In this document: positions 1 through 6,433 of the stretch, in pieces
Layout of the letters: each line of letters begins with the position of its first letter
Numbering within the stretch: position 1 is the stretch's first letter
NCBI GenBank assembly: GCA_947629425.1
Contig: CANRDR010000045.1
Coordinates: 1 to 10,374 of the forward strand
Direction: 5' to 3'
From: an uncultured Bacilli bacterium
GTDB lineage: Bacteria > Bacillota_I > Bacilli_A > RF39 > UBA660
Length of the DNA stretch: 10,374 nucleotides
Made by a program: the position numbers and the translations under genes
Notes under the pieces: model-generated
Seen by the model: only the letters and a program-made list of their open reading frames with translations
Told to the model about the DNA's origin: nothing
Database searches by the model: none

Positions 1-63
1 CCCGGAAGCGAGAAACATTGTCGACCGGGATTATTTATTACTCGCTAGCCACCCGGAAGCGAG
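1..63 (-). promoter_or_regulatory. Candidate attenuator with mutually exclusive stems
   Basis: In the minus-strand RNA, in order: CUCGCU (63-58), CCGGG (56-52), AGCGAG (46-41), CCCGG (29-25), CUCGCU (12-7) and CCGGG (5-1). AGCGAG can pair with the first or the second CUCGCU, and CCCGG with the first or the second CCGGG. In one fold, a first hairpin forms inside the 12-codon frame and the second ATG (18-16) lies in the loop of a second hairpin. In the other, these stems are replaced by cross-pairings. Competing stems behind a promoter, ribosome-binding site and short ORF are the classic layout of leader-peptide attenuation. The pairings are visible in the sequence; the regulatory role is inferred. 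Confidence 0.5.
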
Positions 64-69
64 AAACAT
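31..69 (-). CDS. Putative 12-aa leader peptide (MFLASGWLASNK)
   Basis: On the minus strand an ATG at 69-67 opens a 12-codon frame ending in TAA at 33-31. It is preceded by AAGGTG (75-80), five bases from the ATG, and by a near-consensus promoter at 93-121. The codons for Leu-Ala-Ser-Gly-Trp-Leu-Ala-Ser span a hairpin (CTCGCT, 11-nt loop, AGCGAG). A ribosome translating or stalled on this frame would therefore open that hairpin. The next ATG in the same frame (18-16) restarts with the identical six codons and runs off the window. This layout resembles the leader peptides that control inducible resistance genes in Bacillota. I do not recognise the peptide, and the controlled gene is outside the window. 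The alternative is a noncoding structured leader in which the short frame is incidental. Confidence 0.45.
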   Translation of the reverse strand: MFLASGWLASNK

Positions 70-92
70 TTTCACACCTTAAGTGCAATATA

Positions 93-121
93 AATATACT
101 ATATTTTTATGAAAATGTCAA
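93..121 (-). promoter_or_regulatory. SigA-type promoter reading out of the left edge
   Basis: The minus strand shows TTGACA (116-121), exactly 17 nt, then TATATT (93-98). The -35 is perfect and the -10 matches 5 of 6. Transcription would start near 86 and enter the GC-rich leader, with the AAGGTG site at 75-80. It lies downstream of the cardiolipin synthase stop and so serves a gene to the left of the window. The 71-206 stretch is otherwise AT-rich and shows no convincing terminator for cardiolipin synthase. Confidence 0.7.
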
Positions 122-206
122 ATAGTATACATTATAGTATATGCAATTATTTTTATATAATTAAATATGCAATATAATGTTTATTATTTAAGTAAAGTTA
201 ATTAAA

Positions 207-1697
207 TTACATTAATGGAGCAATTAATCTTAATAATGCTTGCCATATTGATTTAACTAATTTTTGTTTTGCTTCCTTTTTTGTTATTTCATGACTTTTA
301 TCAATAGAATCTAATATATCTTTTTTTATGTCTTTTATAATATTTACATTTTCAAAATAACAACCACATTCAAAATGTAAATATAAACTTCTATAATCCA
401 TATTTATTGTTCCTACAGTAGCTACTTTATCATCTGATACAAATACTTTACTATGAACAAAACCTGGCGTATATCTATATATTTTTACTCCACCTTTTAC
501 TAAAGGCTCTACATATGATTCTGATAAAGTATAAACAATTTTTTTATCAGGTATTCCTGGTATTACTATTCTTACATCTACTCCTCTTTTTGCTGCAAGA
601 GTTAAAGCATTAATCATATCAGTATCAATTATTAAATATGGTGTAAATATATAAACATATTTATTAGCTTGATTTATAATATTTAAATAAACATCTTCTC
701 CTGTTATTTCATCATCTAATGGAGTTTCTGCATAAGGAATAACATATCCATTTTCTTTTGATTTTGTAAATTTATGTTTAAATTTAGTAAAATCACTATC
801 AACTTTTTTATATGAATTCCACATTGTTAAAAACATTACTGTATAATTCCAAACTGCATCTCCTGATATTTTAAATGCATTATCTTTCCAATGTCCATGT
901 TTTATAGTTTTATTAATATATTCATCAGCAATATTTATACCGCCAGAAAATGCAACAATTCCATCTATAACTAAAATTTTTCTATGATCACGATTATTCA
1001 TTATAATACCTGCAATAGGATTTAATCTATTAAATGGAATACATTTTATACCTAATTTAGCTAATTCTTTTGGATAATTTTTATCTAATGTAGATAAACA
1101 TCCTAAATCATCATACATTACTCTAACATCTACTCCATTTTTAGCCTTTTCTTCTAATATATTTAAAATAGATTGCCACATATATCCATGATCTACTATA
1201 AAGTATTCAAAAAATATAAATTTCTCAGCTTTTTTAAGTTCTTTTAACATTTCTTCAAATGCAATTTCTCCTAAAGGATAATATTCTATATCATTATTTG
1301 TAGATACAGGAAAGTGAGAATAATCAGTTAAATATTTTATTTTACTATTATCACTTATATTAACTTTAGTATTAGGTATTAAATATTTTAAACTATCTTT
1401 TTCTTGACGTTTTATTCTTTTTAATAATTTACTATGATTCATATTATTTTTAAGTATAATATAAAGTAATGTACCTAATATAGGAAATAATATCAAACTT
1501 ATTATTACAGGTAATGTATAAGAATAGTTTTTGCTAGTTCTTATTAAATCTAAAGTTAATAATAAACTTATTATTCCAAATAATATATGTATTAATATAA
1601 CTTTATTAATAAAAAATAAGTATATAGTTAATGAAAATAATATTTGTAATATTAATCCTACTCCTACAATAATTCCCCTTTTTAACGCCATTTTCAT
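207..1697 (-). CDS. cls: Cardiolipin synthase (phospholipase D superfamily)
   Basis: A membrane enzyme that condenses two phosphatidylglycerol molecules into cardiolipin and glycerol. The 496-aa length is normal for bacterial Cls. Hydrophobic segments at about 8-31, 33-52 and 62-82 form the N-terminal membrane region (PLDc_N type). They are followed by two PLD domains with intact HxK(x)4D motifs: H238/K240/D245 (HRKILVID) and H415/K417/D422 (HSKVFVSD). Both are needed for the phosphatidyl-enzyme mechanism, so the protein looks active. The ATG at 1697-1695 has AAAGAAGTGG just upstream (about 1701-1711); the ATG two codons later is a possible alternative. The Fic gene ends 60 bp upstream, so read-through is possible. 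A TATAAT at 1720-1725 would leave a very short leader and lacks a good -35. No clear terminator follows. Confidence 0.93.
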   Translation of the reverse strand: MKMALKRGIIVGVGLILQILFSLTIYLFFINKVILIHILFGIISLLLTLDLIRTSKNYSYTLPVIISLILFPILGTLLYIILKNNMNHSKLLKRIKRQEKDSLKYLIPNTKVNISDNSKIKYLTDYSHFPVSTNNDIEYYPLGEIAFEEMLKELKKAEKFIFFEYFIVDHGYMWQSILNILEEKAKNGVDVRVMYDDLGCLSTLDKNYPKELAKLGIKCIPFNRLNPIAGIIMNNRDHRKILVIDGIVAFSGGINIADEYINKTIKHGHWKDNAFKISGDAVWNYTVMFLTMWNSYKKVDSDFTKFKHKFTKSKENGYVIPYAETPLDDEITGEDVYLNIINQANKYVYIFTPYLIIDTDMINALTLAAKRGVDVRIVIPGIPDKKIVYTLSESYVEPLVKGGVKIYRYTPGFVHSKVFVSDDKVATVGTINMDYRSLYLHFECGCYFENVNIIKDIKKDILDSIDKSHEITKKEAKQKLVKSIWQALLRLIAPLM

Positions 1698-1757
1698 AAA
1701 ACCACTTCTTTCAAAGAATATTATATAATAAAAGAAATAAATTTACTATATAATAAT

Positions 1758-2813
1758 TTATTTCTTACTATTCCATTTATATTTTGTATATCTACCACCT
1801 GAAATTTTTATTAGTTTATTTTCTTTTAATAATTTATTTAAATTTCTTTCTATTGTTATTTCACTTAAATCAGGTAATTTATTCATTATAAATGATTTAT
1901 CAATTGGAATAATAGTTTCTTTAAATATATTTATTAATCTATCATATGCCGTAATTTTTTTATCAATAATAGATATTCTCGAATCAAATTCCCTATAAGC
2001 ATTTAATATTATTCCTAAATAATACTCAACAAAATATGAGTAATCATTTTTGTTATCATGCCAATTTATAGAACTTTTTTCTAAAGTATCATAATAAATA
2101 TCTTTCGTATTTTCAATAATTTTTTCTATACTTATATATTTACCAACTATATAATCAGCCTTATAAAGTAATAATAAGGTTAATAATCTACTAATTCTTC
2201 CATTTCCATCATTAAATGGATGAATTGATATAAAATCAAATATAAATAGTGAAATTAAAACTAACATATCACAAGATTCTTTCGCCGCTATTTCGTTATA
2301 ATTTTTACATAATTCTTCTATTGCAATAGGTGTTTCTATAGGACTTAATGGAGTAAATCTTACTTTTTTTTCTCCCAATCTATTAATCTCTTCAATATAA
2401 TTTTGTGAATTTTTAAATTTTCCACCATAATTATATGCAGTATATTTATATAAGTCTCTATGTAATTGTAAGATTGTGGATTCATTAATATCTATATATT
2501 TATAATTATTATGTATTAATGATAAAACATCTCTATAACCAGCAATTTCTTCTTCATTTCTATTTTTAGGTTCTAAGTTATTAATTACTATTTCATTTAT
2601 TCTTTTTTCAGTAGTATAAATACCTTCGATTTTATTTGATGAAGAAGTACTTTCTATTTTAGCGACATTTACTAATGTTTCTAATGTATCTTGTTTTGTA
2701 TCTATTAAATATAATTGTTTACCTTTATATTCATGGATTTTACTTATTAAATTAATAATATTAGTATTAGATATAATGCTATTATATTCTTCTATTAAAT
2801 TAAACTTTCTCAA
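1758..2813 (-). CDS. Class II Fic-domain protein with C-terminal winged-helix-like region
   Basis: Fic proteins usually transfer AMP from ATP to a target hydroxyl; the target here is unknown. The catalytic motif HPFNDGNGRISR is intact at 198-209, with H198 as the base and D202, G203, N204, G205 and R206 holding the phosphates. The N-terminal helix carries SNKIEG (59-64), the inhibitory (S/T)xxxE(G/N) motif of self-inhibited class II Fic proteins, with E63 expected to block ATP gamma-phosphate binding. A beta-hairpin flap region lies near FTPLSPIETP (153-162). The C-terminal 60 or so residues (helices around 301-332, then KLIKISGGRYTKYKW) look like a winged helix, which would suit DNA binding. 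The start is TTG at 2813-2811. AAGGAG sits at 2825-2830, 11 nt away; the frame is closed by a stop at 2822-2820, and the ATGs in between are out of frame. The 351-aa length fits the family. The gene has its own promoter under a four-site repeat array. Confidence 0.9.
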   Translation of the reverse strand: MRKFNLIEEYNSIISNTNIINLISKIHEYKGKQLYLIDTKQDTLETLVNVAKIESTSSSNKIEGIYTTEKRINEIVINNLEPKNRNEEEIAGYRDVLSLIHNNYKYIDINESTILQLHRDLYKYTAYNYGGKFKNSQNYIEEINRLGEKKVRFTPLSPIETPIAIEELCKNYNEIAAKESCDMLVLISLFIFDFISIHPFNDGNGRISRLLTLLLLYKADYIVGKYISIEKIIENTKDIYYDTLEKSSINWHDNKNDYSYFVEYYLGIILNAYREFDSRISIIDKKITAYDRLINIFKETIIPIDKSFIMNKLPDLSEITIERNLNKLLKENKLIKISGGRYTKYKWNSKK

Positions 2814-2814
2814 A

Positions 2815-2883
2815 TTGCATCATTCTCCTTCATTTGCATCATTATAACATAAAATGATGCAATTAACAATAAATATGATGCAA
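2815..2883. repeat. Four-copy TTGCATCAT operator-like array
   Basis: On the plus strand TTGCATCATT lies at 2815-2824 and 2834-2843. The inverse AATGATGCAA is at 2853-2862 and ATGATGCAA at 2875-2883. The two plus-oriented copies are 19 bp apart and the two inverted copies 21 bp, about two helical turns each. The two central copies form a 10-bp dyad with a 9-bp spacer. The array covers the whole Fic promoter and the region between ribosome-binding site and start codon. A repressor bound here would block transcription, and the Fic protein's own winged-helix-like region is the obvious candidate. The repeats are seen directly; the binding and the identity of the regulator are inferred. Confidence 0.8.
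2841..2869 (-). promoter_or_regulatory. Promoter of the Fic gene
   Basis: TTGTTA (2864-2869), 17 nt, then a perfect TATAAT (2841-2846) preceded by TG (extended -10, TGTTATAAT). Predicted start is near 2834, giving a leader of about 20 nt before the TTG start at 2813. The promoter lies entirely within the 75 bp between the transporter-kinase stop and the Fic start. Copies of the TTGCATCAT motif lie upstream of the -35, inside the spacer, on the -10/start site, and next to the start codon. Confidence 0.7.
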
Positions 2884-2888
2884 TTAAT

Positions 2889-4859
2889 TCATTTGCTTAA
2901 TTTATTTATATATTCACAAATTATATCTGCAGTTTTTTCTTTACCAATACTAGAATCTATACATAAATCATAATTAACTATGTCTCCCCATTTATTTCCA
3001 GATATTAACTCATAATAACTTGCTCTATTTTTGTCTGATTTTTCTATATTCTTTTTAGCGTTTGCTTTTGTATCTTTATACATTTGCATTATATTTTTTA
3101 TTCTATATTCAAGTGGAGCATAGATAAATATTCTAACTATTTTAGGATTATCTTTTAAAACATAATCTGCTGCTCTACCAACTATTACACATGAACCATG
3201 ACTTGCAATTTCTTTTATTATTTTTTTTTGTGCTAATATTGCATATTTTACTGGTGATGATGTTAAATATAAATCATGTAATATATCTTTATCACTATTT
3301 ATATTAGATACAAATTCTTTATCTAATCCGCTATCTTTAGCAGCAAGTAAAGTCATTTCTTTATAATAATATGGTATATTTAATTTTTTAGATACAATTT
3401 CTCCAATTTTTTTACCTTGACTTCCATGAGTTCTTGATATAGTAATAATTATTCCTTCTTTTGAATCTTTAATACTAATATCTTTTTCTACTTTTTCTTT
3501 ATTATCTATGTGTTTAAAGAATTTAATAATTAATATTATAGTTACTATAATTCCTAAAAAATCTGAAATAGGTGCTGCAATTAATACACCTTTTATTCCA
3601 AAATATTTAGGTAGTATTATTACTAATGGTACAAATAATATTATATCTCTTGTTAATGATACTATAGTTGCTTTTAATGGTTCTCCTACTGCTTGAAAGA
3701 ATATAGAACTAAATTTTATTAAACAAGTAAATGTTACTAATATTAAAAATATTCTAAATGTTAATGTTGCAAATTCCATATATAATTCTTCATTAGAACC
3801 AAATATACTAATTATTAAACTAGGACATAATTCAAATAATATAGTTGATATAATTCCTACTATAATAGATATAATTAATACTTTTTTAAATGTTTCTTTA
3901 ACTCTTTTTATATTTTTAGCACCATAATTATATCCTAATATTGGTTGTGCTCCTAAAATAACACCTACAATTATATTTATTACTATTGAAAATACTTTCA
4001 TAGTTATACCTATAACTGCAATTGGTATATCTGTTCCATATTTTGATAAAGCACCATATTTAACTAACATTATATTACAAACTAAAGAAATTATAACTAT
4101 ACTCATTTGTGTTATAAATGTAGATATTCCTAATTTTATTACATTTTTAAATACTTTTAAGTCTATTTTAAAACTATCTATATGTAATTTAAATGTTTTT
4201 GTTCTTGTATAGTAAAAAATTGATAATACTAGAGTTGCTACTTGGCCTATGACTGTTGCAATTGCTGCACCTTTTATTCCCCATTTAAAACCAAATATAA
4301 ATACAGGATCTAATATAATATTAATTATTGCACCTACCGAAGTTGTTGCCATAGAAAATCCTGGAGATCCATCAGCACGTATTACTGAATTCATTGAATT
4401 TGCTATCATATAAACAGGTATAAATAATAAAATTATTTCATAATAATATCTAGCTAAATCTATACTTTTATTGCTTGCTCCAAACAAATATAATAACTGG
4501 TCCTTAAAAATAAAACCTAAAATAAGAAAAATTATACTAATAATAAATGTAAAAGATATAGTATTACCTATTGATTTAGATGCATTTTTAGTATCTTTTC
4601 TTCCAAGACATAAAGATAAATATGCACTAGCACCATCACCAAAACACCATGCAAATGCAACTGCAATAATCGTAATAGGATATACAACTCCAGTTGCAGC
4701 ATTACCTAAATATCCTAAACTACTATTACCAATAAATATTTGATCTACTATATTATATAAAGAACTAATAAGTAAAGATAAAATACATGGTATTGAAAAT
4801 TTAAATAATAATTTAGATATTTTTTCTTCCCCTAAAAATTTGTTGTTTTCTTCTTTCAT
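2889..4859 (-). CDS. MATE-family transporter fused to a cytidylate-kinase-like domain
   Basis: Residues 1-450 or so form a multidrug and toxin extrusion (MATE) transporter with about twelve hydrophobic segments. It is expected to export drugs or metabolites by Na+ or H+ exchange at the cytoplasmic membrane. A charged linker (451-468) leads to a P-loop-kinase-like domain at about 469-653 of the Cytidylate_kin2 type. It opens with ISRTHGSQGKKIG (474-486), the degenerate P-loop of that family without the usual GK(S/T). It also has IVGRAADYVL (559-568) and a lid/NRxxYY segment (DKNRASYY, 609-616) followed by WGD (624-626). MATE proteins alone are about 450 aa, so the extra 200 residues are a real in-frame fusion with no stop or frameshift at the junction. 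The ATG start has AAGGAG at 4866-4871, six bases away; the stop is TGA. Promoter and structured leader lie upstream. Substrate and kinase activity cannot be read from the sequence. Confidence 0.9.
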   Translation of the reverse strand: MKEENNKFLGEEKISKLLFKFSIPCILSLLISSLYNIVDQIFIGNSSLGYLGNAATGVVYPITIIAVAFAWCFGDGASAYLSLCLGRKDTKNASKSIGNTISFTFIISIIFLILGFIFKDQLLYLFGASNKSIDLARYYYEIILLFIPVYMIANSMNSVIRADGSPGFSMATTSVGAIINIILDPVFIFGFKWGIKGAAIATVIGQVATLVLSIFYYTRTKTFKLHIDSFKIDLKVFKNVIKLGISTFITQMSIVIISLVCNIMLVKYGALSKYGTDIPIAVIGITMKVFSIVINIIVGVILGAQPILGYNYGAKNIKRVKETFKKVLIISIIVGIISTILFELCPSLIISIFGSNEELYMEFATLTFRIFLILVTFTCLIKFSSIFFQAVGEPLKATIVSLTRDIILFVPLVIILPKYFGIKGVLIAAPISDFLGIIVTIILIIKFFKHIDNKEKVEKDISIKDSKEGIIITISRTHGSQGKKIGEIVSKKLNIPYYYKEMTLLAAKDSGLDKEFVSNINSDKDILHDLYLTSSPVKYAILAQKKIIKEIASHGSCVIVGRAADYVLKDNPKIVRIFIYAPLEYRIKNIMQMYKDTKANAKKNIEKSDKNRASYYELISGNKWGDIVNYDLCIDSSIGKEKTADIICEYINKLSK

Positions 4860-4874
4860 TTTTTTCTCCTTCTA

Positions 4875-4943
4875 CTAATCCCTATTTTAGTGCAAAAAAA
4901 TACGTAAAAACATGTCTTGTTTTTACGCAATTTGCTGGATCAG
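4875..4943 (-). promoter_or_regulatory. Structured leader with terminator-like hairpin before the transporter-kinase gene
   Basis: In the minus-strand RNA a perfect 10-bp stem CGUAAAAACA/UGUUUUUACG (4918-4927 with 4903-4912) closes a 5-nt loop and is followed by a U-rich run (UAUUUUUUU), as in an intrinsic terminator. Around it, GCAAA (4931-4935) can pair with UUUGC (4892-4896), and CUGAUCC (4937-4943) with GGAUUAG (4875-4881, one G-U pair). The outermost stem ends four bases before the AAGGAG ribosome-binding site. With a promoter just upstream, this lies inside the gene's own leader, so an attenuation role is plausible. It may simply terminate transcripts from the ATPase gene. No known riboswitch consensus was recognised. 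Confidence 0.5.
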
Positions 4944-4951
4944 ACTTATTA

Positions 4952-4980
4952 AATATACAACTTTTTTTAAAAAATTTCAA
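4952..4980 (-). promoter_or_regulatory. Promoter of the transporter-kinase gene
   Basis: TTGAAA (4975-4980), 17 nt including a T6A7 tract, then TATATT (4952-4957). The start would fall near 4945, giving a leader of about 85 nt that contains the nested hairpin. The rest of the 242-bp gap up to the ATPase stop (about 4981-5101) is AT-rich, and I see no gene or clear terminator in it. Confidence 0.55.
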
Positions 4981-5101
4981 ATGTTTTTTATCATTTTTAG
5001 TTTCATTAAGAATTAAAAATATATTATTAAACTACAACTTATGTATTCTTTTTATTATCTTATAAATAAGAAAAAAGCCCATTTCAAGACCATATAAACA
5101 T

Positions 5102-6343
5102 CTATAATTCTAAACTATTTTTATTTAATAAGAATTCTTTTATTCCAATTATTAAAATACCATCTTCATTATGCCATAAATTTATATCATCTTTTACTAC
5201 AATAATTTTTTTAAAATTATCACCAATACAATTTAAAGGACGAGATTCTTGATAATTTTTTTCTGGTGTATTAATATTTAATGCTGATTGTATATAATAT
5301 TTATTGCTTGCCATATTGCAAATAAAATCTACTTCATAATAATTTCTGCCATCTTTATTTCTTGCTTCTACAACACCAACATCTATGGTATATCCTCTTA
5401 TTAGAAGTTCATTATAAATTATATTTTCCATTATATGATTCTCTTCTTGCTGTCTAAAATTTAATCTCACATTTCTAAGTCCTAAATCAGTAAAATAATA
5501 TTTAAAAGGAGTTAATATATACTTTCTGCCTTTAATGTCATATCTTTCTACTTTTTTAATTAAAAATGCATTTTCCAAATATTCTATGTATGAATTAATT
5601 GTATTAAGTGAGATATCTTTATCACCAGTTGAAAGATAAGTTTTATAAATATTCATAGGATTAGTAAGTGAACCAATAGATGATGCAAGAATATTTATAA
5701 TCCCACCTAATACATCTTTTCTTTTAATATCATTTCTTTCAATAATATCTTTTAAATATGTTGTTTCAAATAAACTTAATAAATATTCTCTTTTTTGCTT
5801 TTCATTATCTTGAAGTACTACTGGAGGAAGTCCTCCATATAAAATATATTCTTTCCATGCTTGATCAAATGGTAGTTCTTTTATTTCTACAAATTCCTTA
5901 AATGATAATGGATAAATTCTTATTTCTGTACTTCTACCTCTAAATTCCGTTATTATATCACTTGATAGAAATTTTGAATTAGATCCTGTTACATAAACAT
6001 CAAGATTTGCTTTTTTTAAAAAACTATTTAAAACGCTTTCAAAATCTTTTACTAATTGAATTTCATCTAAAAGAATATAATACATATCTTTATCTTTAAC
6101 ATTATTAATTACATAATTAAATAGTTCCATTGGATCTTTATATTTATTGTTTTCTATTAAATCTAAATCCACCTTTATAATATGATCTTCACTAACTCCC
6201 TCAGAAATTAAATAATTTTTAAAAATTGGATCTAATAAATATGATTTACCACATCTTCTAATTCCAGTAATAATTTTAATTAACTTATTTTCACGAGCTG
6301 ATATTAATTCATTTAAATATTGTTCTCTTTTAATTTCTTTCAT
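5102..6343 (-). CDS. AAA-family ATPase with DUF4143 domain
   Basis: A 413-aa member of the AAA_14/DUF4143 ATPases, common accessory proteins of unclear role in Bacillota and Bacteroidota. Counting from the chosen start, Walker A is GIRRCGKS (27-34) and Walker B is YILLDEIQ (89-96) with D93-E94. A sensor-like VTGSNSKFL (118-126) and an FRGRS arginine segment (134-138) follow. The C-terminal half (from about 190) has a winged-helix-like stretch and then ENIIYNELLIRGY (306-318) and YEVDFI (336-341), the acidic residues of a degenerate PD-(D/E)xK nuclease-like fold. The start is ATG 6343-6341, because AGGAGG (6350-6355) lies six bases before it. An ATG five codons upstream (6358) has no ribosome-binding site, and the AGGAGG would be its second and third codons. 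The gene is monocistronic, with its own promoter between duplicated dyad elements. Substrate unknown. Confidence 0.88.
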   Translation of the reverse strand: MKEIKREQYLNELISARENKLIKIITGIRRCGKSYLLDPIFKNYLISEGVSEDHIIKVDLDLIENNKYKDPMELFNYVINNVKDKDMYYILLDEIQLVKDFESVLNSFLKKANLDVYVTGSNSKFLSSDIITEFRGRSTEIRIYPLSFKEFVEIKELPFDQAWKEYILYGGLPPVVLQDNEKQKREYLLSLFETTYLKDIIERNDIKRKDVLGGIINILASSIGSLTNPMNIYKTYLSTGDKDISLNTINSYIEYLENAFLIKKVERYDIKGRKYILTPFKYYFTDLGLRNVRLNFRQQEENHIMENIIYNELLIRGYTIDVGVVEARNKDGRNYYEVDFICNMASNKYYIQSALNINTPEKNYQESRPLNCIGDNFKKIIVVKDDINLWHNEDGILIIGIKEFLLNKNSLEL

Positions 6344-6349
6344 AATATT

Positions 6350-6355
6350 CCTCCT
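6350..6355 (-). promoter_or_regulatory. AGGAGG ribosome-binding site that fixes the ATPase start
   Basis: A perfect AGGAGG lies six bases before ATG 6343-6341, so translation should begin there and not at the in-frame ATG at 6358-6356, which immediately precedes the AGGAGG. Confidence 0.85.
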
Positions 6356-6356
6356 C

Positions 6357-6394
6357 ATTGAAATATACTGACACTTTTACCACTAATTTTCAAT
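6357..6394. repeat. 38-bp dyad element, copy A (promoter-proximal leader side)
   Basis: Begins ATTGAAA (6357-6363) and ends TTTCAAT (6388-6394), inverted ends offset by 31 bp. It matches copy B at 30 of 38 positions without gaps. It occupies the ATPase leader between the -10 (three bases away) and the ribosome-binding site. Confidence 0.75.
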
Positions 6395-6397
6395 ATA

Positions 6398-6426
6398 ATT
6401 ATACTGCATATTTTTTTAAATTACAA
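6398..6426 (-). promoter_or_regulatory. Promoter of the DUF4143 ATPase gene
   Basis: TTGTAA (6421-6426), 17 nt, then a perfect TATAAT (6398-6403) on the minus strand; start expected near 6391. It sits exactly in the gap between two copies of a 38-bp dyad element, three bases from one and seven from the other. Confidence 0.7.
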
Positions 6427-6433
6427 TATTTCC

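Larger units (their letters stand above)
1..70. repeat. Two copies of a 19-bp GC-rich direct repeat, 51 bp apart
   Basis: CCCGGAAGCGAGAAACATT occurs at 1-19 and again, identically, at 52-70. The first copy touches the window edge, so the repeat may be longer and there may be more copies to the left. On the minus strand each copy begins with the same start of an open frame (ATG TTT CTC GCT TCC GGG), and the 51-bp period keeps the frame. The block is about half G+C, against roughly a quarter in the rest of the window. The sequence between copies holds CTCGCT (41-46) and CCGGG (25-29), which are complementary to parts of both copies. The 32 nt between copies is not repeated, and only two copies are visible. 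Confidence 0.95.

Noticed and set aside
1..70. The edge repeat as the end of a CRISPR array
   Set aside because: Only two copies of 19 bp with 51-bp spacing are visible. The repeat has an in-frame ORF start with a ribosome-binding site, and the intervening sequence is complementary to the repeats, unlike a spacer. More copies to the left would reopen the question.
121..206. Terminator for cardiolipin synthase (for example TATAC/GTATA around 127-144)
   Set aside because: The stem is only five A/T-rich pairs and lacks a following T-run on the minus strand.
2801..2823. ATGATG at 2823-2818 as the Fic start
   Set aside because: It is out of frame with the Fic reading frame, hits a stop after seven codons, and lies too close to the AAGGAG.
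5065..5101. T-run (GGGCTTTTTTC on the minus strand) after the ATPase as a terminator
   Set aside because: No complementary arm precedes the T-run; GGTCTTGAAATGGGC does not fold into a stem.
238..5317. Shared 12- to 13-mer GCTTGCCATATTG near 238-250 and 5305-5317
   Set aside because: Both lie inside unrelated coding sequences in different protein contexts; expected by chance in AT-rich DNA.
6344..6358. ATPase start at ATG 6358-6356
   Set aside because: No ribosome-binding site upstream, whereas AGGAGG lies six bases before the ATG at 6343.
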